Of a stretch of DNA of 41,759 nt, positions 31,641 to 40,703 are shown in pieces. Positions within the stretch are counted from its first letter, which is position 1, and every line of letters begins with the position of its first letter. Under the pieces are notes generated by a model. That model did not search any database and was not told where the DNA came from. It saw nothing but the letters and a program-made list of their open reading frames with translations. The DNA comes from Gammaproteobacteria bacterium. GTDB taxonomy: Bacteria > Pseudomonadota > Gammaproteobacteria > Magnimaribacterales > D2472. The translations under genes and the position numbers were made by a program. The DNA lies in assembly GCA_023257795.1 (NCBI GenBank), contig JALRBL010000042.1, forward strand, positions 1 to 41,759, read 5' to 3'.

Positions 31641-32735
31641 TTAAATTTTGAACGTAGATTTTATATCAGAGCCAATTTTTTCGCTTGTAACTAATGTAAG
31701 TCTTTTTAAATAATTTTCAAAATCTACGCTTGATTGCATAGGTGGCAGCCCATCCTTAAGACAAGTATTGGATCTGAATACGATCAATTCATCAATTAGA
31801 TTGTGTTTTTGAAAGAGCTGAAACATAACTTGGCCTGGTTCAACCAAAATGCTTGATATCTTTTGAGCAAGGAGCTTTTTCAATAAGTCATGAAGAAATG
31901 GCTTGCCAATTTTTTCGATCACTAGGTTTTCGATATTTTCTTTTACAGGAACTAAGATCTTTTTATTGGATACAAAAATAATTCGAGAATAGCTACCCAT
32001 TAAGTTTTTAAGCTGAGTTTTAGATGGATTGCGATTGGTCAGAATAATCTTTACGGGCTGATCAGAATTTTTAATTTTTTGATTTTTTATATGCAAACTT
32101 GGTTGATCAATTCGAAGGGTATTGCCTCCAATTAAAATAGCTCTGTGTTTTTTTCTGATGCTTTGGACATTGCTGCGGCTTTTCGCTCCTGAAATGAAAT
32201 GTTGTTTTGTAGCCTTGGTAGGTGCTAAAAAACCATCGCTTGAAACAGCAATCTTGACACTAATAAATGGCCTTTTTTTAAGTTGGTTGACGGCAAAGAT
32301 TTTTAATAAGGTTTGGCATTCATCTTTAAAGATTGAAGGCTCCACAGTAACACCTTTTGATTTAAGCTGTCGCAACCCTTTGCCAAAAATTTTGGGATTA
32401 GGATCTTTGGCACCATAAGTAACTTTTGAAATTTCATACTCAAGTATTTTATTTGTACAAGGAGGAGTGTTGTTCGTAATCGAGCAGGGCTCGAGCGTAA
32501 CGAACATGTGAGATCTACGAAGAAGTTTTTTACCATTCTCTATCCCAAATTTTTTTAAGCAATCATTAATGGCATTTACCTCGGCATGATGCGACCCATA
32601 CATTTTATGCCACCCGGATCCAATTATTTCTTCGCCCTTAACTATCACGCAGCCCACCATAGGATTTGGTTGCACGGATAACTCTCCTTTTTTGGCCAAC
32701 TCAATGGCGGTGAGCATGTGTTTAGAAGTATTCAC
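31641..32735 (-). CDS. ribD: Bifunctional riboflavin deaminase/reductase
   Basis: RibD deaminates and then reduces the pyrimidine intermediate. The deaminase half (about 1-145) has NPMVGCVIV, the zinc ligands His50 in HAE, Cys84 in LEPC and Cys93 in TPPC, and the glutamate of HAE. The reductase half (about 150-364) starts [14 protein letters not shown] and keeps [22 protein letters not shown]. Its nucleotide stretch reads [10 protein letters not shown] rather than the usual E-G-G/E-A-G form, so it is fairly diverged but full length. It overlaps nrdR by 4 bp. Confidence 0.9.
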   Translation of the reverse strand: MNTSKHMLTAIELAKKGELSVQPNPMVGCVIVKGEEIIGSGWHKMYGSHHAEVNAINDCLKKFGIENGKKLLRRSHMFVTLEPCSITNNTPPCTNKILEYEISKVTYGAKDPNPKIFGKGLRQLKSKGVTVEPSIFKDECQTLLKIFAVNQLKKRPFISVKIAVSSDGFLAPTKATKQHFISGAKSRSNVQSIRKKHRAILIGGNTLRIDQPSLHIKNQKIKNSDQPVKIILTNRNPSKTQLKNLMGSYSRIIFVSNKKILVPVKENIENLVIEKIGKPFLHDLLKKLLAQKISSILVEPGQVMFQLFQKHNLIDELIVFRSNTCLKDGLPPMQSSVDFENYLKRLTLVTSEKIGSDIKSTFKI

Positions 32736-33202
32736 TTCTTGTTAGTATTTTTTTCAGAGGAAAGTGAGGAGATTTCTTGAGCAAATTCTTCAATATCTTG
32801 AAAGTCACGGTACACAGATGCAAATCTTACATAGGCTACTTGATCGACGGTCTTTAGGGAGGCCATGACAACTTCACCTATGGTTCTAGATGAGATCTCT
32901 CGTTCCCCCAGCTGGCGGATGGTATTAATAATTTTGCTAAAGAGAGCATCCATATCTTCTGTAGATAAGGGTCTTTTCTCTAATGCTCTTTGCATGCCAG
33001 CTTTAAGCTTAGTTCCATTAAAGGGCTGTCTTTCACCATCGCTCTTAATAACTCGGGGAAGTGCTAGGTCCGGACTTTCAAAAGTGGTGAATCTTCCTTG
33101 GCATGTCTCACACTCTCGTCTTCTTCTAACCTGCGTTCCATCTGCAACCTGCCTAGAGTCAATCACCTTCGTATCTTGAGCTTGGCAGAATGGACAAAAC
33201 AT
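32732..33202 (-). CDS. nrdR: Transcriptional repressor NrdR
   Basis: NrdR represses ribonucleotide reductase genes in response to ATP/dATP. The zinc ribbon has C3, C6, C31 and C34; VRRRRECE is the DNA-binding part; the ATP-cone domain (about 49-139) includes [15 protein letters not shown]. The 156-residue length is typical. It starts within the glyA stop (TAATG) and leads into the rib genes, as in many proteobacteria. No NrdR boxes were recognised in the window. Confidence 0.95.
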   Translation of the reverse strand: MFCPFCQAQDTKVIDSRQVADGTQVRRRRECETCQGRFTTFESPDLALPRVIKSDGERQPFNGTKLKAGMQRALEKRPLSTEDMDALFSKIINTIRQLGEREISSRTIGEVVMASLKTVDQVAYVRFASVYRDFQDIEEFAQEISSLSSEKNTNKK

Positions 33203-34476
33203 TATTTATAGACTGGAAAACTGTGGCAAAGCTGCAAGACAGCTTCTTTGGTATCGGCAATAACTTTAGCATCGTTTGAATTGTTCACAATGTCAGTAAT
33301 CCAGTTCGAAAGAGCATGAATTTCATCTTTTGAAAAACCACGGGTCGTGACGGCCGGTGTTCCCAATCTAATACCTGAGGTAACAAAAGGTGATTGAGGA
33401 TCGTTGGGAACTGCATTTTTATTCACGGTTATGTTCGCACTTCCCAATGCATGCTCAATTTCTTTTCCAGTTAACCCTTTTGAGCGCAGGTCCATAAGCA
33501 CGATGTGGTTTTCTGTTTTACCAGTAACAACATCTATTCCTGACTCGATTAAATTTTTGCAAAGCAACTTAGCATTATCAATGACTTTTTGAGAGTACTC
33601 TTTAAAAGCGGGCTCTAAGGCTTCCTTGAAGCAAACTGCTTTAGCAGCTATGACATGCATAAGGGGGCCGCCTTGCGAACCCGGAAAAACAGCTGAATTT
33701 AGTTTTTTCTCTAGTTCAGGATTTTCTTTTGCCAGGATAATTCCAGATCTAGGACCCCGTAAAGTTTTATGGGTGGTTGAGGTAACTACGTCTGCAAAAG
33801 GAACGGGTGATGGATAGAGTCCAGCTGCAACTAAACCAGAGACATGCGCCATATCCACTAAGAAATAAGCACCCACTTCATCTGAAATTTCTCTAAAAAT
33901 ACTCCAGTCAACAATTCCAGAGAATGCCGAGAAGCCAGCAATGATCATTTTAGGTGAGTGTTGTTTGGCTAAATCTCTTACTTGGTCGTAATCGATATCA
34001 TGTGTTTCAGGGTGGAGCCCATACTGATAGGCTGTATAGTTTCTTCCGCTAAAATTTACTTTAGCGCCATGGGTCAAGTGCCCACCGTGATCTAGGCTCA
34101 TTCCAAGGATCGCATCGTTTGGTTGGAGCATTGCTAAAAATGCAGCAGCGTTTGCAGAAGAACCAGAATGAGGTTGAACGTTGGCATAGTCTGCTTTAAA
34201 AAGTTTCTTGGCCCTTTCAATTGCAAGATCTTCTGCGATATCGACATACTCACATCCACCGTAATATCGCTTAAAAGGATATCCCTCGGCATATTTATTT
34301 GTTAGTAAACTCCCTTGTGCCTCAAGCACTCTTTTGGAGGCATAGTTCTCAGAGGCGATAAGCTCGATATGATCCTCTTGACGCGAACTCTCTTTTTGCA
34401 TTGCATCCCACAAATCTGGGTCATAATCTGCAATGGTGCCTGCATCAAAGAAGATAGAATCTTTGTAATTTGACAA
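33202..34476 (-). CDS. glyA: Serine hydroxymethyltransferase
   Basis: GlyA interconverts serine and glycine with tetrahydrofolate. The PLP lysine is Lys237 in [14 protein letters not shown]. Other intact motifs are [25 protein letters not shown] and [18 protein letters not shown]. The 424-residue frame begins with TTG (34476-34474), supported by GGAG about 8 bp upstream and by family alignment; no suitable ATG is near. It is read into nrdR by a 1-bp stop/start overlap, making it the head of a glyA-nrdR-rib-nusB unit. Confidence 0.95.
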   Translation of the reverse strand: MSNYKDSIFFDAGTIADYDPDLWDAMQKESSRQEDHIELIASENYASKRVLEAQGSLLTNKYAEGYPFKRYYGGCEYVDIAEDLAIERAKKLFKADYANVQPHSGSSANAAAFLAMLQPNDAILGMSLDHGGHLTHGAKVNFSGRNYTAYQYGLHPETHDIDYDQVRDLAKQHSPKMIIAGFSAFSGIVDWSIFREISDEVGAYFLVDMAHVSGLVAAGLYPSPVPFADVVTSTTHKTLRGPRSGIILAKENPELEKKLNSAVFPGSQGGPLMHVIAAKAVCFKEALEPAFKEYSQKVIDNAKLLCKNLIESGIDVVTGKTENHIVLMDLRSKGLTGKEIEHALGSANITVNKNAVPNDPQSPFVTSGIRLGTPAVTTRGFSKDEIHALSNWITDIVNNSNDAKVIADTKEAVLQLCHSFPVYK

Positions 34477-34527
34477 TTTTTTTACTCCAAATAAGTTATT
34501 AGTGGTAGGTTAATAATCTTAACTCAT

Positions 34528-35184
34528 CTAGGGTCTTTTGTGTCGAAAAGGTCTTTTTCTACCGGGGTTAATGCCTGTGCAAATCTCACATTCCATCCCA
34601 TGACATTTTGTTGCCTGACAGAAGGCTCTTCCCCAAAAAATTATCTGCAAGTGAAGTTTGTTCCATCGTTCGGGTAGGAAATGTTTTTTTAAATCTCTCT
34701 CAGTCTGAACCACGCTTTTTCCATTGGTGAGTTTCCATCTTTGAGCAAGTCGATGAATATGAGTATCCACGGGGAAAGACGGCACTCCAAAAGCTTGGCT
34801 CATCACAACCGAAGCAGTTTTATGGCCAACTCCCGGGAGCTTTTCCAAAGCTTTTATGTCTTCTGGAACTTCTCCTGCAAAATTATTGACTAGTATCGAA
34901 GATAGTTCCTTGATGGCTTTAGATTTTTGTGGGCCTAATCCACAAGGCTTAATGATTGAGTAAATTTTGTCTTGAGCTATTTTTGACATTGCAAATGGAT
35001 TATCTGCCAGCGCAAATAATTTTGGTGTCACTTGATTTACTCTCTCATCAGTGCATTGAGCTGACAGCAAGACTGCGATCAACAATGTAAAAGGGTCTTG
35101 GTGATTAAGCGGAACAGGCGGGTTTGGAAAAAATTTATCCAAGCACTTTTGTATATGATTGATTCGTTCTTTGAGTGTTAGCAC
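34528..35184 (-). CDS. nth: Endonuclease III with an atypical cysteine loop
   Basis: Nth removes oxidised pyrimidines and nicks abasic sites. The helix-hairpin-helix LPGVGHKTASVV contains the catalytic Lys122, and Asp140 lies in FPVDTHIHR, two positions above E. coli numbering (120 and 138). The C-terminal cysteines C189, C194, C199 and C202 are spaced x4, x4 and x2, instead of the classical x6, x2, x5 for the 4Fe-4S cluster. The frame starts with GTG at 35184. The 218-residue length is normal. It lies upstream of glyA on the same strand, 51 bp apart. Confidence 0.92.
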   Translation of the reverse strand: MLTLKERINHIQKCLDKFFPNPPVPLNHQDPFTLLIAVLLSAQCTDERVNQVTPKLFALADNPFAMSKIAQDKIYSIIKPCGLGPQKSKAIKELSSILVNNFAGEVPEDIKALEKLPGVGHKTASVVMSQAFGVPSFPVDTHIHRLAQRWKLTNGKSVVQTERDLKKHFLPERWNKLHLQIIFWGRAFCQATKCHGMECEICTGINPGRKRPFRHKRP

Positions 35185-35209
35185 TGCTTACATTAGTATC
35201 TTAAATTAT

Positions 35210-35239
35210 TTGCTCTGTTTTCCATAATCAGTATATTAT
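35210..35239 (+). promoter_or_regulatory. Putative promoter of the TonB-dependent receptor
   Basis: TTGCTC (35210-35215) with TATATT (35232-35237, 16-bp spacer) or TATTAT (35234-35239, 18-bp spacer). The leader would be about 30 bases and ends in a strong ribosome binding site, GAGGGGG (35262-35268), 6 bp before the ATG at 35275. Confidence 0.5.
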
Positions 35240-35274
35240 AGGTTTACTAATAGCACTCTATGAGGGGGAATCGT

Positions 35275-38187
35275 ATGTTTATTAGATTATTTAGTACCAT
35301 TACGCTTGGACTATCTGTTTTCTCGTTTAATGTGTTTGCTCAAGAAGAATCTGAGTACACTGGAAGAACGGTTGAAGAGGTGGTAACCACAGCAACAAGA
35401 CAAGAATCATCACTTCAAGATACAGCGATCACAGTAACCGCGATTACTGGCGATGGTCTTGAGGCAAGGCAAATTGAAAATGCTGAAGATCTTCAGTTTG
35501 CAGTACCTACCTTGGGTTTCCAGAAAGGAGCTTATTCTGGCTCTGGAATGACATTAAGGGGTATCGGTAACTTCTGCGTGGGTAACTCATGTAGTGACGC
35601 GCTAGGAGTTTTCTGGAATGGACAAGTTGCATCGACTTCTGCCCTTTATGAGGCTGAGCTTTTTGATATCGAAAGGGTTGAAGTATTGCGTGGACCGCAA
35701 GGAACACTGTTTGGTGATGGAACAACAGCTGGTGTTATTCAGATCATTACTCAAAAACCAGGGGATGAATTTGGCGGCTATGTAAAGGCTGATCTTGGAG
35801 ATTACAATTCCATGAGAATGTCCGCAGCTGTAGATCTTCCTTTGAGTGAAAAACTTAGATCCAGAATAGCTGTTGCGTCTCTCAAAAGAGATGGTTTTGT
35901 AACGAATTCATACAACGGTGATGAGCTTGATGATAGAAATACTCAAGCTGCAAGATTAACATTTGAGTACGATTTCTCTGACGACACAGTAATGACTTTC
36001 GTATACGAGCATACCAATGCTGACGATAATAGGTTGCGAGCCGCTAGACAGTACTGTAAGTCGCATGAAATTTTTGGATGTAGTCCTTTAGAATCTGGCA
36101 TGGATGCTGTATTTTCAGCTGGTGGTTATGGGCATTGGGTTGCATATCTGCAACAGCAACAAACTGGTTTGAATTACACAGATGCTAGAAATAACCCTTC
36201 ATCTAGCATCAGAAGTGTCGATCTAGATTACACACCTTGGCACACAGCTACAAACACCAACGCGTTGTTTCAAATTGAGACCAATCTTACAGACAATGTG
36301 AAGATGGACTTCTCATATGCTTACAGCACCAGAGACTATGAAGACTCAGCTGACTATGATCATTCTGTTTCTGTTGTACCTTACGCTATTGGTCCTATAA
36401 CTACATGGCAACATTGGGATAGAGAGTCTCAAAAAGGACCCCTAGTAGGAACAAAAACCTATGCGTCCAATGGAACGATTGATTATGCAGCAACAGAATC
36501 CGAATGGGCTCAAACTGAAGCAAGATTCTACTCAGACTTTGATGGTAATCTTAACTTTTCTGCTGGGATTTTTTACATTGAAGGACAATCACAAGTTGAC
36601 TATGACTTAGCAGCTCCCTACATGAACTATTGGGGCGACACTTCTAATGGACCAATTTGTGCGATTTTCTCATACTCTTGTGGATATGGTGGAACGCCTT
36701 TTTGGGGAACTTGGTTCCAATCATTGCCTGCTGGACAAGCTTCTGCAGCTCAACTTATTGCGGCAGGCCTATTGCCTCCAGCTTCTGCAGGTGGATATGT
36801 TCTTAAATACGCTACCGATAAAGCTGTTGCTACAGCACAAGGTGCTTGCGCTGTTGGTGCAGGCCCATGTGGACCATTACCAGCTTGGCAGCAAATGTAT
36901 AACAATGATTCAAATGTAACCAGAAATACCCTAGGTGTTTATGGAGAGCTCTATTGGGACATTTCTGAGAAAACCACGCTTACTTTAGGTATTAGAAATT
37001 CTGAATATGAAGTTATTAATCACACCTATGTTGCTTTAATGGACTTACAAGGCGATGCTGCTGGCGTTTATAACGCACCAAGGCCTGCACCTATTGCAAG
37101 ACCTTTTGAAGCATCTAAAAATACTTTTAAATTGGGCTTTGATCATCAATATAGCGACGATCATTTGATTTATGGAACTATTACATCTGGATTTAAGCCA
37201 GGTGGATCCAACCCAACAAGTGGCGATGGTGTTCCTACTACTTTTGGAGCTGAAGAAGCTAATGTAATTGAGTTAGGTTTAAAGAGCACCTATCTTGATG
37301 GCAGATTGCAGGTTAACTCATCAGTATATTTTAATGAGTACAATGGTCTTCAAGTATCTAAAATTGTAAAAAGAGGTTCTGTTAATGAAAACTCTGATGC
37401 TGAAATCTCAGGATTTGAAACTGAATTCCAGTTTTTCTTGTCTGACAAATGGTTGCTTGATGGTTACTTTGCATGGACAGATGCCAAATTTACAAGATTT
37501 GAATCAGTCGATCCTCTTAATCCTGGAGCAGCAACTGCATTTCTACCTAACCAATCTATTTTTGATCCAATAGGTGGAACTGCAACAGGGTTCTTCAGTG
37601 ACTTTGGTCAATTTGGTCCTTTGTGTGCGGCTGGAGTTGTGACAGATGTTGGCTTATGTACACTAGCTGCGTATGCTGCTAATCCACTATTTGGCGCGTT
37701 GGTTAAATATCAGCTTACAGATACTGGTATTACTTATAAGTCATTTGGACCACTTTGTACTCAGCCGTTCTTTGGTTTAGATAGTACTACTGCTCCATGT
37801 CCTGCTACAGATGGTGTTGTTCAAGACTTATCTGGAAATCGATTACCACTTTCTGCTGAAACCAACTATAGACTTGGTCTTTCAAGATTTGTTGATACTA
37901 CAGCTGGAACTTGGGTGGCCAGAGTTGATTACACATACAGAGGAGACACTTACTCTGATCCTTTCAATAGAGAATTTGATAAGGTTCCAGAATTAGATTA
38001 TCTAGACTTCTCTCTAAGATTTACTTCTAAAGATGAGTCATGGTATGTAGGAGCTTACGCAAGAAACCTTACTGATGAAGATCATGTATATGCTTATTAT
38101 CGATCAGATCCAACTATTGGAGGGTTTGCAAACGGTGTAGCAATTGATCCTAAGATCGTCGGTATTAATTTTGGAGTAAATTTCTAA
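35275..38187 (+). CDS. TonB-dependent outer-membrane receptor
   Basis: This is a large 22-strand-type receptor that imports a ligand across the outer membrane with TonB energy. I choose the ATG at 35275 because GAGGGGG sits 6 bp in front; an ATG at 35260 is in frame but overlaps that site. The signal peptide MFIRLFSTITLGLSVFSFNVFA is followed by a probable cleavage before QEE. The plug (about 30-170) carries EEVVTTATRQESSLQD, a TLRGIG motif and LRGPQGTLFGDGTTAGVI. The barrel ends with a terminal Phe (VGINFGVNF). Twelve cysteines occur as six close pairs. About 970 residues is in the range of the receptors abundant in marine oligotrophs. No substrate genes flank it, so the ligand is unknown. 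Confidence 0.93.
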   Translation: MFIRLFSTITLGLSVFSFNVFAQEESEYTGRTVEEVVTTATRQESSLQDTAITVTAITGDGLEARQIENAEDLQFAVPTLGFQKGAYSGSGMTLRGIGNFCVGNSCSDALGVFWNGQVASTSALYEAELFDIERVEVLRGPQGTLFGDGTTAGVIQIITQKPGDEFGGYVKADLGDYNSMRMSAAVDLPLSEKLRSRIAVASLKRDGFVTNSYNGDELDDRNTQAARLTFEYDFSDDTVMTFVYEHTNADDNRLRAARQYCKSHEIFGCSPLESGMDAVFSAGGYGHWVAYLQQQQTGLNYTDARNNPSSSIRSVDLDYTPWHTATNTNALFQIETNLTDNVKMDFSYAYSTRDYEDSADYDHSVSVVPYAIGPITTWQHWDRESQKGPLVGTKTYASNGTIDYAATESEWAQTEARFYSDFDGNLNFSAGIFYIEGQSQVDYDLAAPYMNYWGDTSNGPICAIFSYSCGYGGTPFWGTWFQSLPAGQASAAQLIAAGLLPPASAGGYVLKYATDKAVATAQGACAVGAGPCGPLPAWQQMYNNDSNVTRNTLGVYGELYWDISEKTTLTLGIRNSEYEVINHTYVALMDLQGDAAGVYNAPRPAPIARPFEASKNTFKLGFDHQYSDDHLIYGTITSGFKPGGSNPTSGDGVPTTFGAEEANVIELGLKSTYLDGRLQVNSSVYFNEYNGLQVSKIVKRGSVNENSDAEISGFETEFQFFLSDKWLLDGYFAWTDAKFTRFESVDPLNPGAATAFLPNQSIFDPIGGTATGFFSDFGQFGPLCAAGVVTDVGLCTLAAYAANPLFGALVKYQLTDTGITYKSFGPLCTQPFFGLDSTTAPCPATDGVVQDLSGNRLPLSAETNYRLGLSRFVDTTAGTWVARVDYTYRGDTYSDPFNREFDKVPELDYLDFSLRFTSKDESWYVGAYARNLTDEDHVYAYYRSDPTIGGFANGVAIDPKIVGINFGVNF

Positions 38188-38204
38188 TTAATCCACACTG
38201 AGTT

Positions 38205-38232
38205 AAAAGCCCAGCCTTTGCTGGGCTTTTTT
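38205..38232 (+). terminator. Rho-independent terminator after the receptor gene
   Basis: An 11-bp perfect stem, AAAAGCCCAGC (38205-38215) with GCTGGGCTTTT (38220-38230), encloses a CTTT loop and runs into T residues. It is the only strong intrinsic terminator I find in the window. The T-run also works with the A-run for the opposite strand. Confidence 0.92.
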
Positions 38233-38237
38233 ATGCA

Positions 38238-38546
38238 ATGAAAAAACAAATAGAGAAAATCTTACTTAAACTCAAAGAAGCTTTTAAAGAGGAGTCCGAG
38301 GATAACTTTGAAATGCTGAGCACCTATTTTCTTTGGATTGAAGGCAAGGCCACCGATGAGGATCTGGATAGAGCCAATGAGCAGCTAAAAGAAATCTTCA
38401 AAAATTTAGGTCTTGGGATTTTCTTAATATTGCCCTTTAGCCCTGTAACCATTCCATTTATTTTCAAATTAGCAAAAGATAGAAATATCAATCTCATTCC
38501 CAAATGGTATAAAACTTTTAGCAAGGAAGACGATAGAGTAGAATAG
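38238..38546 (+). CDS. Small LETM1-like membrane protein
   Basis: A 102-residue protein: a charged helical N-terminal part (1-55), one hydrophobic segment (GLGIFLILPFSPVTIPFIFK, about 58-77), then a basic tail with NLIPKWYKTF. The order P-F-x-P-x-T-I-P-F, then K-L-A-K, then N-L-I-P resembles the core of LETM1-related proteins, though the match is short and made by eye. The ATG comes about 6 bases after the receptor terminator, and I see no ribosome binding site. Expression would need read-through or a promoter inside the receptor end. The thiolase gene follows 56 bp later. Coding is supported by composition and an uninterrupted frame; the function is unknown. Confidence 0.6.
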   Translation: MKKQIEKILLKLKEAFKEESEDNFEMLSTYFLWIEGKATDEDLDRANEQLKEIFKNLGLGIFLILPFSPVTIPFIFKLAKDRNINLIPKWYKTFSKEDDRVE

Positions 38547-38565
38547 TCCTTTGTTAAAAAAACTA

Positions 38566-38584
38566 TTGGCATCAAATATGCCAA
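38566..38584. promoter_or_regulatory. 19-bp palindromic operator candidate before the thiolase gene
   Basis: TTGGCAT (38566-38572) and ATGCCAA (38578-38584) are exact reverse complements around CAAAT. The element ends 18 bp before the thiolase ATG. It overlaps the -10 region of a possible promoter with -35 TTGTTA (38551-38556). Its size and symmetry fit a dimeric repressor such as a TetR- or GntR-type regulator of fatty acid or ketone metabolism, but no regulator gene is beside it. Confidence 0.5.
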
Positions 38585-38602
38585 ATTCTTTGGAGAAGAT
38601 TC

Positions 38603-39796
38603 ATGAAAAATGCAGTAATCGTTGATAGCGTTAGAACTGGTTTAGCAAAGTCTCATCGTGGCGGTTTTAACATCACTAGACCCGATGACATGACTGCCCA
38701 TATTATTAATGCCTTATTGGATAGAAATCCTAACTTGCCTCCTGCAGCGGTTGAGGATGTGATTCTAGGGTGCGGTAACCCCGAAGGTCCGCAGGGGCAT
38801 AATATTGGCAGAAACGCTGCCGTATTATCCAATCTTCCTATTACTGCTGGTGGCACTACAGTAAATAGATACTGCTCATCAGGTCTCCAAACAATTGCAA
38901 TGGCAGCATCTCAAATTATGGCAGGCTGTTATGACACCATTATTGCAGGCGGGGTTGAGCAAATCTCAATGATTTCAGGTAAAACCAATATGGATGGATT
39001 CGTGAATCAAAAATTAGCAGAGTCTGTTCCAGGTATCTATTATCCCATGGGCATAACTGCGGAAACGGTTGCAAAAAGATATAACGTCTCCAGAGAAGCT
39101 CAAGACGAGTACGCATTGAGCAGCCAACAAAGAACAGCCGCCGCTCAAGAAGCAGGACTTTTTAAAGATGAGATAGTGCCAATGGCAACCAAGATGCTGT
39201 TAGTGAATAAAGAGACTGGCGATTCAAAAGAAATTGATTACGTTGTTGAAAAAGATGAGTGCAATCGACCAGAGACAACAGCAGAAGGACTTGCATCGTT
39301 GAAGCCAGTCTTTGATCCAGAAAATGGATCAGTAACTGCTGGTAATTCATCCCAGTTATCGGATGGCTCTTCTGTTACTTTGGTAATGAGTGAAGAGAAA
39401 GCTTTGGAACTAGGCTTACAACCAATTGCCTACTTTAGAGGTTTTACTACTATGGGTTGTGAACCTGATGAAATGGGAATAGGACCGGTATTTTCTGTGC
39501 CAAAACTATTAGCAAGATATAACCTTTCAGTTTCTGATATTGATCTTTGGGAATTGAATGAAGCCTTTGCCGTTCAGGTTGTCTATTGCAGAGATAAGCT
39601 TGGCATTTCCTCTGATAAGTTAAATGTTAATGGTGGATCAATCTCCATAGGACATCCATTTGGAATGACCGGCTCAAGACAAGTTGGCCATATTACCAGA
39701 GAGCTTGTCAGACAAGATAAGCAATTTGGAATTGTAACAATGTGTGTCGGTGGTGGTATGGGTGCCACAGGACTATTTGAACGATATCCTTCTTAA
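38603..39796 (+). CDS. Acetyl-CoA acyltransferase (thiolase)
   Basis: The 397-residue thiolase has the nucleophile Cys91 in NRYCSSGLQ, the catalytic His351 in GGSISIGHPFGMTGSR, and the acid/base Cys381 in MCVGGGMGATGLFE. The NEAF motif lies in WELNEAFAVQ. It may serve fatty acid breakdown (FadA/FadI-like) or acetoacetyl-CoA metabolism; the length alone does not decide. No fadB-like partner is adjacent. A GGAG ribosome binding site lies 7-8 bp before the ATG. The 3' end overlaps thiL. Confidence 0.9.
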   Translation: MKNAVIVDSVRTGLAKSHRGGFNITRPDDMTAHIINALLDRNPNLPPAAVEDVILGCGNPEGPQGHNIGRNAAVLSNLPITAGGTTVNRYCSSGLQTIAMAASQIMAGCYDTIIAGGVEQISMISGKTNMDGFVNQKLAESVPGIYYPMGITAETVAKRYNVSREAQDEYALSSQQRTAAAQEAGLFKDEIVPMATKMLLVNKETGDSKEIDYVVEKDECNRPETTAEGLASLKPVFDPENGSVTAGNSSQLSDGSSVTLVMSEEKALELGLQPIAYFRGFTTMGCEPDEMGIGPVFSVPKLLARYNLSVSDIDLWELNEAFAVQVVYCRDKLGISSDKLNVNGGSISIGHPFGMTGSRQVGHITRELVRQDKQFGIVTMCVGGGMGATGLFERYPS

Positions 39797-40703
39797 TATT
39801 AACGAATTCACTGCAATCAAGAAGTACCTATCTAATATAGGTGCTTCTTATGCTTCCCATATTTCTACCAATGTTGGCGATGATTGCGCAGTCTATCAAT
39901 CTTCCTGTCATCAATTGATTTCAACCGATGTTGCAGTTGAGGGAGTGCACTTTCCAAAAAACCTTCCAGCTGAATTTATTGCCAGAAGAGCCGTTGCATC
40001 TGCATTAAGCGATATTGCAGCGATGGGTGGATCGCTTGAGGGGTTTACCTTGGGTCTATCCATATCAAAGACGGATCATCAATGGCTAGCTGGGCTCAGA
40101 AAGGGCCTTCAATACATAGCCAGGAAATATCAAGTACCGCTAATTGGCGGGGATGTTGTTAAGGGTCCAACCCAGCTCTCTGTTACTGCCATAGGCTCTT
40201 CGAAAAAATCTCCTATCTTAAGAAGTGGCGCTAAACAAAATGATATTGTCTGTATTTCTGGAAAACTGGGTGGCAGTTTTCTAGGGTATAAAGCTTATCT
40301 AGAGAATAATTGCCACTCAGCAGCCTCCAAAAGATATCTATCTCCAGAAGCAAGAATTCAATACGGCAAGTGTTGCTCTGATTATGTAAATTCTATGATT
40401 GATATTTCTGATGGCATCTTTCAAGACTTGTCGCATCTCACAAATTCATCAAGGGTTGGCGCAAGAATTGATTTTAAGGCTATTCCTTTTCTTTCCAATG
40501 ATTACGCAAAAGAAATTATTAAGTTTGGCGATGATTATGAACTACTTTTTACGGTGAGCCCAAAGAAAATACATCAATTGGAAATGCATTTAGCAAACCA
40601 TCGAATGAAGCTATTTAGGATTGGAGTGATAGACGGTAAAAAAACAATCATTGATAATTTACCATCTAAAATAACCACTAAAGGCTGGGATCATTTTGCA
40701 TGA
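39777..40703 (+). CDS. thiL: Thiamine-monophosphate kinase
   Basis: ThiL phosphorylates thiamine monophosphate to thiamine diphosphate. Motifs are NVGDDCAV, ISTDVAVEGVHF, ALSDIAAMGG, LIGGDVVKGP and IDISDGIFQDL, followed by FGDDYELLF. There is no ATG near the family N-terminus. In-frame options are GTG at 39744, 39750, 39753 and 39762, and TTG at 39777. I choose TTG 39777, which has AGGA 4 bp upstream and gives 308 residues beginning MNDILLNINEF. The overlap with the thiolase gene is then 20 bp. The start is uncertain; the identity is not. pgpA overlaps its end by 4 bp. Confidence 0.88.
   Translation: MNDILLNINEFTAIKKYLSNIGASYASHISTNVGDDCAVYQSSCHQLISTDVAVEGVHFPKNLPAEFIARRAVASALSDIAAMGGSLEGFTLGLSISKTDHQWLAGLRKGLQYIARKYQVPLIGGDVVKGPTQLSVTAIGSSKKSPILRSGAKQNDIVCISGKLGGSFLGYKAYLENNCHSAASKRYLSPEARIQYGKCCSDYVNSMIDISDGIFQDLSHLTNSSRVGARIDFKAIPFLSNDYAKEIIKFGDDYELLFTVSPKKIHQLEMHLANHRMKLFRIGVIDGKKTIIDNLPSKITTKGWDHFA

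Noticed and set aside
31284-31694. Antisense 136-residue open frame over ribBX
   Set aside because: It overlaps the conserved DHBP synthase domain on the other strand; composition and lack of motifs indicate a shadow frame.
35260-35274. ATG at 35260 as receptor start
   Set aside because: It sits on the ribosome binding site of the ATG at 35275 and would place charged residues before an otherwise standard signal peptide.
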